A stretch of 64,000 nucleotides of DNA from JABCPE02 sp963516675 (GTDB lineage Bacteria > Bacteroidota > Bacteroidia > Flavobacteriales > Weeksellaceae): contig CAUQBH010000010.1 of the NCBI GenBank assembly GCA_963516675.1, positions 21,363 to 85,362 of the forward strand. Reading direction: 5' to 3'. Of the stretch, positions 8,282 through 17,643 are shown piece by piece. Position 1 is the first letter of the stretch. Each line of letters begins with the position of its first letter. The translations under genes were made by a program, and so were the position numbers. The notes beneath the pieces are model-generated. The model ran no database searches. It saw nothing but the letters and a program-made list of their open reading frames with translations, and had not been told where the DNA came from.

Positions 8282-11200
8282 ATGAAAAAGAGAATCTTCG
8301 TAGAGAAAAAAGGGATTTTCGATGTAGAAAGTCCTAAAATTCTAACTGAAATCAAGAGCATTCTTCCCAAAGTAGAGAATGTAAAAGTTTATAATATTTA
8401 TGATGTTTTTGGGCTGTCCGAAAGCGATTTTTCCAAAACGGTAGGCAGTGTTTTCGCAGACCCTGTTACAGACATCATTCACACAGAAAATCCAGCAACA
8501 GAGCAGTATTTCGCTACAGAATTTCTCCCTGGGCAGTATGACCAGAGGGCAGATTCAGCGGAGCAGTGCATTTCGCTGCTTACAGGAACGGGCAATGCAG
8601 CCGTGCGAAGCGGAAAACTTATTGAGATAAAGGGCATTTCTTTCGCAGATTTGGATAAGGTTAAAGACCTGCTTATCAATAAAGTAGAGAGTAGAGAAAA
8701 AGATTTGTCTAAACTAGAAATTCCAGCGCAGGAAAAGCCAACTCCTGTGATTGTTCACGAAGGTTTTATCGGTTTTAATGAGGCCGAACTGGAGCAGTTT
8801 TACAAGCAGCACGGCTTTGCTTTTGGGTTTGATGATTTGCTGTTTATTCAAAATTATTTCCAATCAGAAAACCGAAATCCTACCGAGACCGAGCTCAAAG
8901 TTTTGGACACTTACTGGAGTGACCACTGCCGGCATACCACTTTTGAAACCGAGCTGAAAGACATTCAGTTCAAAGGCGAATTTAAAGAAACTTTGGATAA
9001 AATTTTCGCCGATTATTTAGAAAAAAGAAAGTTCTTAGGAAGAGAAGCGAAACCGATTTCGCTCATGGATTTGGCAACTGTCTGCGCCAGATATTTCCAT
9101 AAAACAGGTAAATTAGAAAATCTTGTGGTTTCTGATGAAATCAATGCCTGCACGATAGAAATAGAGGCGGAGTTTGATGGGAAAAAAGAGCCTTGGTATC
9201 TTCTTTTCAAAAACGAAACGCACAATCACCCTACTGAAATAGAGCCTTTTGGTGGCGCATCTACTTGTCTTGGCGGTGCTATCCGTGACCCGCTTTCTGG
9301 GCGTGCTTTCGTGTATCAGGCGATGCGTCTGAGTGGTGCGGCAGATGTTCTAGAGCCTGTTTCTGCGACTTTGCAGGGAAAACTTCCACAGAGAACCATC
9401 ACAAAACAGGCAGCGAATGGCTATTCTTCTTATGGAAATCAGATAGGACTTGCCACTACGATGGTCAATGAAATCTATCACGAAGGCTACAGAGCGAAGA
9501 GAATGGAGGTAGGTTTCGTGGTTGGTGCAGTTCCCAAAACTTGGGTAAAACGCGAAAAACCGCAGAATGGCGACATCGTGATTTTGCTTGGCGGTGCTAC
9601 AGGGCGAGATGGCGTAGGCGGTGCTACAGGTTCTTCCAAGGAGCAGGACGAAACCTCTATACATACACTTTCTACCGAAGTCCAAAAAGGGAATGCCGTG
9701 GAGGAGAGAAAAATCCAAAGGCTTTTCCGTAACCCAGAAGTTACCACTTTGATAAAGAAATCTAATGATTTCGGAGCGGGTGGAGTTTCTGTGGCTATCG
9801 GTGAAATTGCCGATTCTTTGGAGATTGATTTGGATATTTTACCTTTAAAATATGAAGGGCTGAACGGAACAGAACTTGCTATTTCCGAATCGCAGGAGCG
9901 TATCGCTGTGGTGGTGGATGCCAAGGATAAAGACCAATTTATCCATTTCTGTGAAAGAGAAAACATCAAAGCCGTGGAGGTAGCGAATGTTACCGATTCG
10001 GGAAGAATGCAGATGTTCTGGAAAGGAACTAAAATAGTAGATTTGAGCCGAGAGTTTCTAAATTCCAACGGCTGTGCAAAATATCAAAATGCCGAAATTT
10101 CCCACCTTCAAAAACTTGAAAATCAGTCAGAAATATTTAACGAAGAAAACCTCATCAGAATACTTTCGGATAAAAATACAGCCTCTCAAAAAGGCTTGCT
10201 GGAGATGTTTGACTCTTCAGTCGGTGCGACTACGGTGGCTATGCCTTTGGGCGGAAAACACCAGATTACCGAGATGGAGGGAAGCGTACAGACACTGCCT
10301 GTTTTGAACGCGAAAAATGTGGAAACGGTATCTCTGGCAGCGTGGGGCTTTGATGCTGAAATATCTTCGCAAAACTCCCTGATAGGGGCAGCAGATGCTG
10401 TGGTGGAGTCCGTGGCGAAAATCGTAGCTATGGGCGGCGATTATAGAAAAATCCGATTGAGCTTTCAGGAATATTTTGAAAAATTAGGTCAAAATCCAGA
10501 AAAATGGGGAAAACCGCTGGCATCGCTCCTTGGGGCTTATGATGCGCAGATGAATTTTGGGCTGGCGGCTATCGGAGGGAAAGACTCTATGAGTGGAACT
10601 TACCAAAATCTGAATGTACCGCCGACATTGATTTCCTTCGCTTGTGCAGATGGGCAGAAAAAACACATTATTTCGCCAGAGTTTAAGCAGGCTGGAAACA
10701 ATATTTATCATTTTTATCATCAAAATAAAGAAAATGGACTGCCAGATTATGAAACTTTGAAAGAGGTTTTTAATTTCGTTCATCAGCAGATAAAAGCAGG
10801 AAACATCGTTTCTGTAAAGACCATAAAAGACGGTGGAGCGGCAGTTTCATTGGCAAAAATGTGTTTTGGAAATCATTTCGGTGCAGAGGTGGAACTTACA
10901 GAAAGCCAGATTTTGGAGAAAAATATCGGTGGTTTTATCATTGAAAGTAAAACAGAACTACCTCATTCCCAGCTTTATAAAATAGGAAAAGTGACCGAAG
11001 GAAAAACTTTGGTTATCAATAAAAAAGCGTTTGACCTTGGTAAATTGCTTTCGGCTTATACGCAGACTTTTGAAAATCTTTTCCCAACAGCTGAGCCAGA
11101 CAGAATAGAAATCAACATCGATGAAAAGCTGAATTCTACGAGTCCTAAAAACATCATCATCAAGAAACATAACATCGCAAAACCAAGGGTTTTCGCGCCG

Positions 11201-11971
11201 ATTTTCCCAGGAACAAACTGCGAATACGAAACCCAAAATGCTTTCCGAAAAGAGGGAGCAGAGGTGACTTCGTTGCCGCTCATTAACCTTACCAAAAGCC
11301 TTTTGGAGGAGAGTATAGAGACTTGGACAAAGGAAATAGACCAGTCTCAAATTCTTGTTTTCTCAGGAGGATTTTCCGCAGGGGACGAGCCAGATGGTTC
11401 AGCGAAATTCATTGTCAATGTTCTTAAAAACGAACAAATGAAGTCTGCTGTTCATCGCCTTTTGGAGCGTGACGGGATGATTCTGGGGATATGTAACGGC
11501 TTCCAAGCCTTGGTAAAATCTGGACTTCTGCCGTATGGGGAGATAAGGGATTTGGATGAAAACTCGCCTACACTCGCTCACAACGCGATAGGCCGACATA
11601 TTTCCCAAATGGTGGATGTGAAGGTGGTGAATGATGATTCGCCGTGGCTGAAAGGCATGAAAAACGAGGTCTATACCATCCCGATTTCCCACGGAGAAGG
11701 GCGTTTCATGGCAAGTGAGGAGGTGCTGACAGAACTCTACAAAAATGGACAGATAGCAACTCAATACATTGATTTTGAGGGTAGAATAGCTCACGGAATG
11801 CCGTATAATCCGAATAATTCGCTCTTTGGAATAGAAGGAATTACCAGCCGAAGCGGAAAAATATTCGGAAGAATGGGGCATCCAGAGCGTTTCGCGGAAG
11901 GACTGTTGAAAAATATCCCAACTGCCAACTACCACAATATTTTCAGGAATGGAGTGGAGTATTTTAAGTAG
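8282..11971 (+). CDS. purL: phosphoribosylformylglycinamidine synthase
   Basis: A 1229-aa single-chain FGAM synthase, which converts FGAR, glutamine and ATP to FGAM in the fourth step of purine synthesis. The long form contains all parts that PurS, PurL and PurQ provide separately elsewhere. The N-terminal domain is followed by the linker motif DTYWSDHCRHTTF (about 208-220) and two AIRS-like halves with NETHNHPTEIEPF and GGKDSMSG. A C-terminal class I glutamine amidotransferase has the nucleophile in GICNGFQ, and HGEGRF and GHPERF near the end. It forms its own transcription unit ending on a strong terminator. Confidence 0.97.
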   Translation: MKKRIFVEKKGIFDVESPKILTEIKSILPKVENVKVYNIYDVFGLSESDFSKTVGSVFADPVTDIIHTENPATEQYFATEFLPGQYDQRADSAEQCISLLTGTGNAAVRSGKLIEIKGISFADLDKVKDLLINKVESREKDLSKLEIPAQEKPTPVIVHEGFIGFNEAELEQFYKQHGFAFGFDDLLFIQNYFQSENRNPTETELKVLDTYWSDHCRHTTFETELKDIQFKGEFKETLDKIFADYLEKRKFLGREAKPISLMDLATVCARYFHKTGKLENLVVSDEINACTIEIEAEFDGKKEPWYLLFKNETHNHPTEIEPFGGASTCLGGAIRDPLSGRAFVYQAMRLSGAADVLEPVSATLQGKLPQRTITKQAANGYSSYGNQIGLATTMVNEIYHEGYRAKRMEVGFVVGAVPKTWVKREKPQNGDIVILLGGATGRDGVGGATGSSKEQDETSIHTLSTEVQKGNAVEERKIQRLFRNPEVTTLIKKSNDFGAGGVSVAIGEIADSLEIDLDILPLKYEGLNGTELAISESQERIAVVVDAKDKDQFIHFCERENIKAVEVANVTDSGRMQMFWKGTKIVDLSREFLNSNGCAKYQNAEISHLQKLENQSEIFNEENLIRILSDKNTASQKGLLEMFDSSVGATTVAMPLGGKHQITEMEGSVQTLPVLNAKNVETVSLAAWGFDAEISSQNSLIGAADAVVESVAKIVAMGGDYRKIRLSFQEYFEKLGQNPEKWGKPLASLLGAYDAQMNFGLAAIGGKDSMSGTYQNLNVPPTLISFACADGQKKHIISPEFKQAGNNIYHFYHQNKENGLPDYETLKEVFNFVHQQIKAGNIVSVKTIKDGGAAVSLAKMCFGNHFGAEVELTESQILEKNIGGFIIESKTELPHSQLYKIGKVTEGKTLVINKKAFDLGKLLSAYTQTFENLFPTAEPDRIEINIDEKLNSTSPKNIIIKKHNIAKPRVFAPIFPGTNCEYETQNAFRKEGAEVTSLPLINLTKSLLEESIETWTKEIDQSQILVFSGGFSAGDEPDGSAKFIVNVLKNEQMKSAVHRLLERDGMILGICNGFQALVKSGLLPYGEIRDLDENSPTLAHNAIGRHISQMVDVKVVNDDSPWLKGMKNEVYTIPISHGEGRFMASEEVLTELYKNGQIATQYIDFEGRIAHGMPYNPNNSLFGIEGITSRSGKIFGRMGHPERFAEGLLKNIPTANYHNIFRNGVEYFK

Positions 11972-11992
11972 GGAAATTATATTGTAAATAAA

Positions 11993-12018
11993 AAAACACC
12001 TCTGAAAAGAGGTGTTTT
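11993..12018. terminator. bidirectional terminator between purL and 12033 gene
   Basis: An 11-bp stem (AAAACACCTCT / AGAGGTGTTTT) with a GAAA tetraloop, T runs on both strands, placed between the convergent purL and the small gene at 12033. Confidence 0.92.
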
Positions 12019-12032
12019 TTTGTTTTTTGATA

Positions 12033-12305
12033 TTAGAACAAATCATCTAATTTAGATTTTGCGGAATCCCAGAATTTACTGAGGTCAGATTTTAAATCAT
12101 CTAGTTTGTCTTCTGCAAGGTCTTTTATTTCATCCCATTTGTCTTCGGCTTCTTCTAATTTTGCTTCCAAAAGTTTGCTTTTTTCTTCTAGCTCTGCTTT
12201 TGCATCACCAGATAATTCTTCTGCTTTTCCTTTTAGGATTTCTAGTTCTTTTTTAGCGTTTTCTATTTGTTCTTGGAATTTTTGTTTTAATTCGTTAGTG
12301 TCCAT
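12033..12305 (-). CDS. small coiled-coil protein (YtxH/apolipoprotein-like)
   Basis: A 90-aa, strongly charged amphipathic helical protein with regular heptads of E/K and L/A throughout and no hydrophobic membrane segment. Such short LEA- or apolipoprotein-like proteins are frequent in flavobacteria and are often linked to stress, but no role is established here. A TATCTTTG box lies about 30 bp upstream on the minus strand, so it is probably expressed alone. Confidence 0.7.
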   Translation of the reverse strand: MDTNELKQKFQEQIENAKKELEILKGKAEELSGDAKAELEEKSKLLEAKLEEAEDKWDEIKDLAEDKLDDLKSDLSKFWDSAKSKLDDLF

Positions 12306-12472
12306 TTTCTTTGTTTTTAAATGTTAAACAAGACAAAGATAAACAAAAAACGATACAAAAGAGCTTTAAAACCAAATTAAAATTTCTGTAAATTGCACAA
12401 GGCTTGTTTTTGGGCATTGATGGGAATTTTTTGAAATAAATATTTGTAATGAAAAAGGTATAGAAAATAATA

Positions 12473-13080
12473 ATGGATAATGGAATTTTAATGGGATTAT
12501 TCTATAAAGTTTCTAACAAGCAATCCTTAAAGGATAGAAATCAAATTTTTAAAGAAGTGGGTATTCCTCTGCTCTTGAAGATAATGGTTTTATTCATCCT
12601 GTCTTTAAAACTTCTTGGGATGGACAATATAACCATTCTATAAAAGGCTATTGCTATGAATTTGCTCGATTACAGCAAAATAGATATCTTGAAATCATAA
12701 ATACTTATATACTTAGCGGTGAATCTCGGATACAAATTTATCTGAATATTTTTGAGATTTCTCCCCAATTAGAATCAGTAACTGAATTAAACAAATATGA
12801 AGGATTAAATTTCAGTATTCCTCCCAACAATATAACAAGAATGCTGTTACGAAGTGATGATTATAAAGGTCCTCCTATATTCCATATTATTTTTCTTCCA
12901 GAACACAAGATAGGAAACTACCATACAAAGGCTGGATATGAAACAAAGCTTAAAAAGCTAAAGATTTTAATCCAATCAGACATGAAAAACATCAATAAAT
13001 TTATAAAAAGATGGTATGAACTTCACAAACCAAATATTACAGACTATGAAGGAAATATCATGAATAATATTTCCATGTAG
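12473..13080 (+). pseudogene. frameshifted gene of unknown family
   Basis: Reading from the ATG at 12473 gives MDNGILMGLFYKVSN and about 32 codons up to a PLLL run that soon stops. One frame over, an uninterrupted reading begins at about 12568 (SALEDNGFIHPVFKTSWDGQ) and runs to the stop at 13080. Joining both at 12566-12570 gives a coherent protein of about 200 residues, so a single base appears to have been lost there. Only the last 79 codons have an internal ATG. The protein has no signal peptide or recognised domain. A sequencing error would explain it equally well. Confidence 0.65.
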
Positions 13081-13143
13081 ATTTCTTATGACAATATTCC
13101 AAATTGTCTTTTAGATTATTAAAAATTCACAAAAAAAAATATT

Positions 13144-13593
13144 ATGAAACGCTCTTTATTAAGTTCATTTATTATAATTATCAGTGTATTATTAAGCATA
13201 AATATTTTATTAAATATATGTAGCAAAAAGGATACAACAGAAGAAACATTATTTTATACTAAAAACCTTCAAGAGGAATTTGATTTATTAGTATCGTTTA
13301 AAAATACCGGAAGAAATTGGGGCGTTTATTTATCAGCAACAAAAGAAGATATAAATAAAATAAAAGAAAACAAATATCCATTAGGAGACCCTTATAATAT
13401 CCCAAAATATCCAGAAATAAAATTTGTCATAAAAACTACTCAAGAATTATACGATAAAACGGATATAGGAGATAGACTGCATAAACTCCCTAATAGTAAT
13501 AAATGCTATCTCTATAAAGGAGATTCTATTTTTAAATATAATTGTTATCTTATTCCTGAACAAATCAAAGAAAAGATAAATATAGATGAATAG
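13144..13593 (+). CDS. small membrane-anchored protein
   Basis: A 149-aa protein with an N-terminal hydrophobic segment (residues 5-27) that ends in NICSKKD. The cysteine could be a lipobox (LLNIC), although the flanking residues are not ideal. The mature part is about 120 polar residues. No family is recognised. It is one of a series of AT-rich small exported proteins from 13.1 to 17.6 kb, preceded by the recurrent intergenic motif described in the findings. Confidence 0.65.
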   Translation: MKRSLLSSFIIIISVLLSINILLNICSKKDTTEETLFYTKNLQEEFDLLVSFKNTGRNWGVYLSATKEDINKIKENKYPLGDPYNIPKYPEIKFVIKTTQELYDKTDIGDRLHKLPNSNKCYLYKGDSIFKYNCYLIPEQIKEKINIDE

Positions 13594-13689
13594 GATAATG
13601 ATGAAATTGGATATTGGAAAACGGCTCAGTGATTTTGGGTAATGTTCCAGAAGTATTGTTTTTTAGATTATTAAAAATAAAAAAATAGC

Positions 13690-13935
13690 ATGAAAAGCTT
13701 TAAATTATTAATCTTTATCCTTATTATATTAGGGTTATTAAATTATTTGAGTTTTTTATTAATAGATAATCATATCTACACTCTGAAAATAGGCTTTCCA
13801 TTTACTATTTATTATGAATTCATTATAGATGGTGAAACTCAATTTAGTTATTATCCTGAAAATATAGTGATAAATATTATTATCGTTGTCACTATATATG
13901 TAGTAATAAAATTATTTTATAATGAAAAAAAGTGA
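13690..13935 (+). CDS. small two-helix membrane protein
   Basis: An 81-aa protein with hydrophobic helices at about 5-24 and 58-75 around a short extracytoplasmic loop. It is very AT-rich. The intergenic sequence in front of it contains a copy of the recurrent motif (GGTAATGTTCCAGA...). Function unknown. Confidence 0.55.
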   Translation: MKSFKLLIFILIILGLLNYLSFLLIDNHIYTLKIGFPFTIYYEFIIDGETQFSYYPENIVINIIIVVTIYVVIKLFYNEKK

Positions 13936-13965
13936 TAATATTCTATATTATTAAAATAAAAAACA

Positions 13966-14106
13966 ATGAAACAAGAAAATAAAAATGAGAAAGTAACACT
14001 GAAAACCAAGACATATTCAACAAAGACTAAAGCTATTGCAAAGAAAGTGTATGATGAGGTGATAGCTAAATATCCTAATCTAATGGAAAAACTTAAAAAC
14101 AGCTAA
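13966..14106 (+). CDS. very small basic protein
   Basis: A 46-codon frame (MKQENKNEKV... ending KLKNS) rich in lysine, starting 31 bp after the preceding gene. It may be a short peptide or the 5' remnant of a longer decayed gene. The sequence after the stop still contains protein-like fragments in other frames. Confidence 0.4.
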   Translation: MKQENKNEKVTLKTKTYSTKTKAIAKKVYDEVIAKYPNLMEKLKNS

Positions 14107-14262
14107 ATATAAAGGAAGTTGTATGATGTATGGTGCTGCGCTTATGTTCTAAATAGTTGTTTTTATGATTTGTGATTGATATGTATCACAAAATTAGCTG
14201 GTTATGGCGTAGACGGCAGATGTAGAGATTATTTGGTCAAGAACTAAAACAAAATTGATAGG
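14107..14262 (+). other. intergenic remnants of gene 3' ends
   Basis: No gene is supported here, but two protein-like tails end in stops within this stretch. One reads GSCMMYGAALMF and stops near 14151. The other reads KLAGYGVDGRCRDYLVKN and stops near 14248. Their composition (Gly, Cys, Arg) is unlike the surrounding AT-rich DNA. They look like leftover C-terminal ends of larger secreted or toxin-type proteins. Confidence 0.4.
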
Positions 14263-14265
14263 AAG

Positions 14266-14646
14266 ATGAAAGATTTAAGAAAGTTTTATTATTGGTGTGC
14301 ATTAGTGTTTTTGATAATATTTCTATTATTACAATGGTATTTTTATCTGAATCCTACAACTATTGAAGAGGATAATAGATTTGTGTACGATAAAATAAGG
14401 AATAGAGAAATAAAATCTACAATTAAGAGGAAAAGCCTTGATTTTAAAAATAGAAGAGCTTTATATATAGTTTATGAACAAGATAGTTTGCCTTTGGTTG
14501 TTAATTGGGAAGAGAAAATAAGCATAGGGGATTCAATTATTAAACCCAAGGGTTCCTTAAAACTTTTGATAAAAAGGGGAGGCTATTTAATAGATACATT
14601 GGACTACGAGGAAAATAATTCTATTATTTTACCAAATAATTGGTAA
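14266..14646 (+). CDS. small membrane-anchored protein
   Basis: A 126-aa protein with one N-terminal membrane helix (about residues 10-29) and a 95-residue polar domain of predicted beta structure. No lipobox. Function unknown. It belongs to the small exported-protein array. Confidence 0.6.
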   Translation: MKDLRKFYYWCALVFLIIFLLLQWYFYLNPTTIEEDNRFVYDKIRNREIKSTIKRKSLDFKNRRALYIVYEQDSLPLVVNWEEKISIGDSIIKPKGSLKLLIKRGGYLIDTLDYEENNSIILPNNW

Positions 14647-14721
14647 TAAGAATAGGAGTAATGTTCCAGATTGTCTTTCAAGTTATTATAGTGAAAACCA
14701 AAAATTAAAAAATTCCGAAAA

Positions 14722-15281
14722 ATGAAATATTACTTATTTATATTATGTTTAGTATATCCTTTTAAAAATTTGTATTCTCAAAAATATAAATGTCCATTAG
14801 ATAATGGATATATAATGGTAGGATATAAAAATAATGAGGATCAACAAAGGTACTCTCTTTTTTTAAGGGAGAAAATTCCATTCCTCCTATTGATTTTACT
14901 GTTAATACTGAAAATAAAACAGATAAAGTGTTATCCATATCTAAAGGGAAAGTAATATTGGCAACAGACAAGGTGGGTGGAGTAGTCGCGGTCAAAGATA
15001 TGGAACATGAAAAAATTATACGATATGATAAAATAGATAATATCCAAGTGAAACAAGGAGATTTTATTGATATAGGGCAAATAATAGGAACTCCAAAAGT
15101 AAATGAATTTTATCCTAGAAGGTGGGATGAGTATGTAAATGAAATATATTTTGTAAATATCAGTTTTTTTGTTTTAGATACTAAAATAAGAGAGCTCATT
15201 CATAGTCCTTTGTCAGTAGATAGTATAGATTGTAAAATAATTGTGTGTGAGAAGAATTGCCAACCTAGAATTTATCATTAG
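14722..15281 (+). pseudogene. frameshifted secreted protein with degenerate M23-like domain
   Basis: The first frame gives a signal peptide (MKYYLFILCLVYPFKNLYSQ) and about 27 mature residues up to QQRYSLF at a run of seven T (14858-14864). The other frame continues without stop (FKGENSIPPIDF...) to 15281. One extra T in the run restores a protein of about 187 residues. The middle (KGKVILATDKVGGVV ... VKQGDFIDIGQIIGTP) resembles the beta-sheet fold of M23/LytM endopeptidases but lacks the zinc histidines. Loss in a homopolymer could be mutation, sequencing error or slipped-strand phase variation. Confidence 0.65.
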
Positions 15282-15336
15282 GGAGGTAATGTTCAGATGT
15301 TGCTGGGCTAAAAACTAATTTTAAAATAGGACTAAA

Positions 15337-15603
15337 ATGAAAATAAAATATTATAACATATTACCATCAGTAGTGATGATGATTCTCATCATTATGCATA
15401 ATAGGGGAGTATCAGGGGGAGATATTTTAATTCAGTTTTCTATAATATTTGTGACATTTATACAGGTATTATATCAATCTGTTTTAAGAGTTTTCATAAA
15501 ATTTGATTTATTTAGAAATATAAAGGAATTATTGTTGGTTGGAGCTATTATATTTTTATTAATAATTCTATATTTTCAATTTTTATATGCGGATTTATAT
15601 TAA
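15337..15603 (+). CDS. small three-helix membrane protein
   Basis: An 88-aa hydrophobic protein with three predicted helices (about 7-23, 29-49, 62-84). Function unknown. Part of the AT-rich array. Confidence 0.55.
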   Translation: MKIKYYNILPSVVMMILIIMHNRGVSGGDILIQFSIIFVTFIQVLYQSVLRVFIKFDLFRNIKELLLVGAIIFLLIILYFQFLYADLY

Positions 15604-15606
15604 ACA

Positions 15607-15759
15607 ATGCCAATGAACAGAAAAAGAATATTTCTTTTAATAATTATATTTGTAATGGTTCTTTATCTTATGTATAAAGGTTTTGTTTATTGGAATTATA
15701 ATCTTTTCAAAGAACAAAAACAAGTAGAAGCATGGAATAGCAGAGTGAAAAAACAATGA
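15607..15759 (+). CDS. small single-helix membrane protein, duplicated downstream
   Basis: A 50-aa protein with one membrane helix (RKRIFLLIIIFVMVLYLMY) and a polar tail (FKEQKQVEAWNSRVKKQ). A nearly identical stretch recurs 1.4 kb downstream (17030-17180) with frame-breaking changes, so this copy appears to be the intact one. The conservation of the protein reading between the two copies supports that it is a real gene. Confidence 0.6.
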   Translation: MPMNRKRIFLLIIIFVMVLYLMYKGFVYWNYNLFKEQKQVEAWNSRVKKQ

Positions 15760-15784
15760 AAAATGAAATAAGAAAGTAAAAAAA

Positions 15785-16357
15785 ATGAAACTGCATTATT
15801 TATTAATAATAATATTATTAGTAGCATGTAAAGATAAATGTAAAAATATAAAGATTTTGGATTTTCCTAAGGACATAAAAATAATGAGTTCTAATAAACA
15901 AATCTGTGATAATGAGCATTATAACTTTGGGAAACCTTTTGTGATGGAATATAATGATGAGAATTATAGCTTGTTTCATTATAATGAAAAAATAAAAATT
16001 TTAGTGGATAAAAGAGTAAATATCATACTCTGCATAAAAACTAATGAAGCCAATAATTTTGATATTATATTTAACTCTAAAGACCAATTTACCTATGGAA
16101 TAGAAGAACTAATATTTTTAGATAAAAACTTAATTCCTCTCTATGCTATACGAGAATTAGGGATATATCAGTACACCCATGATGTTAGAAATAAAAAAAT
16201 AAAATTTGCTTTGATAGATGATAATAAAATAGACTTTAATAAAATCAAATATAAAGATATTCTTAATATTTATAGAAATCTGAAACCAAAGAAAATTTCA
16301 GATAAAGAATATAATGAAAATCCATACTATACATATCCCTTTGCTTGGGAATGGTAG
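15785..16357 (+). CDS. lipoprotein of unknown function
   Basis: A 190-aa protein with a clear lipoprotein signal peptide (MKLHYLLIIILLVAC, Cys 15 as the lipidated residue) and a mature part of about 175 residues without recognised domain. It is very lysine- and asparagine-rich. It sits within the array of small exported proteins and starts 26 bp after the stop of the 50-aa gene. Confidence 0.7.
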   Translation: MKLHYLLIIILLVACKDKCKNIKILDFPKDIKIMSSNKQICDNEHYNFGKPFVMEYNDENYSLFHYNEKIKILVDKRVNIILCIKTNEANNFDIIFNSKDQFTYGIEELIFLDKNLIPLYAIRELGIYQYTHDVRNKKIKFALIDDNKIDFNKIKYKDILNIYRNLKPKKISDKEYNENPYYTYPFAWEW

Positions 16358-16405
16358 GTAATGTTCAGATTATTAAAATGAAAACACAGTGAAAATAAGA
16401 GAGAT

Positions 16406-16798
16406 ATGAGCAAAGGGCAAAAAAGAAGTAATAAAGTAATAATATTATTTTTATTACAGGGATTATTGACATTTATATGTTTTTTTATACTACTCCTTAA
16501 TAGTAAATATACAGGTGGTCAAATAGGTATGGCTCCGCTTGTATTAATGAAAATATTATTTTTTCAAATAATAATCATGTTGGTAGCTTATACAGTGCTA
16601 TATAGATACATAAAATCAGCATATGTTTATCTTATTATGAATATGTTCTTTTTTCTTATAATGTTATATAAGGATTTTTCAAAAAGTTATATATATGTGT
16701 GTGAAGATAATTTAGATGGATTTTTTATAAGAAGCGCTCTATTATCTATTATTTTATCTACTATTTTAGTAAGTATAATTTGTAAAAAGAATGGGTAA
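16406..16798 (+). CDS. small polytopic membrane protein
   Basis: A 130-aa protein with four predicted membrane helices (about 10-28, 39-65, 71-88, 103-125) and a basic N-terminus (SKGQKRSNK). Function unknown; it is too small for a transporter. Array member. Confidence 0.6.
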   Translation: MSKGQKRSNKVIILFLLQGLLTFICFFILLLNSKYTGGQIGMAPLVLMKILFFQIIIMLVAYTVLYRYIKSAYVYLIMNMFFFLIMLYKDFSKSYIYVCEDNLDGFFIRSALLSIILSTILVSIICKKNG

Positions 16799-17013
16799 TG
16801 TCTGTTGTTTTGGTATTAGAAAATTCACAATAAAACCATAAAATAATTAGAAAAATATAAACGAGAGAACACCGAACCTTCACCGAAGGAAGAAAGCAGA
16901 TGGTAAATTATCAAATTCTTAAAAATAAAAGTAAATATTTAAAAAAAATATAAAAAAGAGAAATGCAACTTTCTAGATTTGATAGCCTATAAGATTAAAC
17001 AATACAAATATCA
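16799..17013 (+). other. intergenic stretch with a gene-tail remnant
   Basis: No complete gene is seen. At 16863-16904 a less AT-rich segment reads ENTEPSPKEESRW and then stops, which looks like the C-terminus of a lost protein. The preceding bases (GGGTAATGTCTGTTG...) are a degenerate copy of the recurrent intergenic motif of this region. Confidence 0.35.
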
Positions 17014-17185
17014 ATGAAAGAACAACAAAAGAATAAAAAATGTATTTCTTTTAATAATTATACTTGTAATGGTTCTTTATCTTATATATAAAGGTTTTGT
17101 TTATTGGAATTATAATCTTTTTAAAGAACAAAAACAAGTAGAAACATGGAATAGCAGAGTAAAAAACAATGAAAACAAATTATAA
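17014..17185 (+). pseudogene. broken duplicate of the 50-aa membrane protein gene
   Basis: The DNA from about 17040 is almost identical to 15630-15757. The ATG at 17014 is in another frame than the conserved helix, and the frame of the helix has a TGA immediately upstream. A one-base deletion in the tail also shifts the end, so the reading runs past the old stop into the start of the next gene. It is therefore a degenerated duplicate of 15607-15759. Confidence 0.6.
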
Positions 17186-17570
17186 AATATTATTTGCAGT
17201 ATTGCTTTTATTTATAGTTTTTTTTGGAATGTATTTATTTTCATTTTACAAATCTGTTACGGATACAGAAGATGTGAAATTGAGCGGTTATATTTATGAT
17301 GAAAAAACCAAACAGCCTATCCCAAATACTCTTATAATGATAATAAGTGAGCGATACGAAGATGATAGCGGCAATACAAATTACGATGAATATTTAGGAA
17401 AAAATGCCATAAAACTCTATTCCGATAGTAAAGGATATTATTCAACAATTATAGAGAAAACCGCTTTTATATCGTTATATTTCAAAAAAGAAGGCTATGT
17501 TCAGAAGAAAATAGAAGGAGAATATCCAACAAAACAAATGAATTATAAAGTGTATTTAAAGAAAGAGTAA
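17169..17570 (+). CDS. membrane-anchored carboxypeptidase-regulatory-like domain protein
   Basis: A 133-aa protein with an N-terminal membrane anchor (about 7-26) followed by a single beta-sandwich of the CarboxypepD_reg type. The pattern VKLSGYIYDEKTKQPIPNTLI, then YSDSKGYYST and FKKEGYVQKK, is typical. Such domains in Bacteroidota usually occur at the front of TonB-dependent receptors or in surface proteins; here it stands alone. It overlaps the end of the degenerated 50-aa gene copy. Confidence 0.75.
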   Translation: MKTNYKILFAVLLLFIVFFGMYLFSFYKSVTDTEDVKLSGYIYDEKTKQPIPNTLIMIISERYEDDSGNTNYDEYLGKNAIKLYSDSKGYYSTIIEKTAFISLYFKKEGYVQKKIEGEYPTKQMNYKVYLKKE

Positions 17571-17643
17571 TTTTGTGTAATGTACATATTTTCAATAACT
17601 TATAAAAGTTAAGCTATTAAAAACTAAATACTATCCGAAAAAC

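Noticed and set aside
9350..10068. Long minus-strand frames inside purL
   Set aside because: Shadow frames of a well conserved single-chain FGAM synthase.
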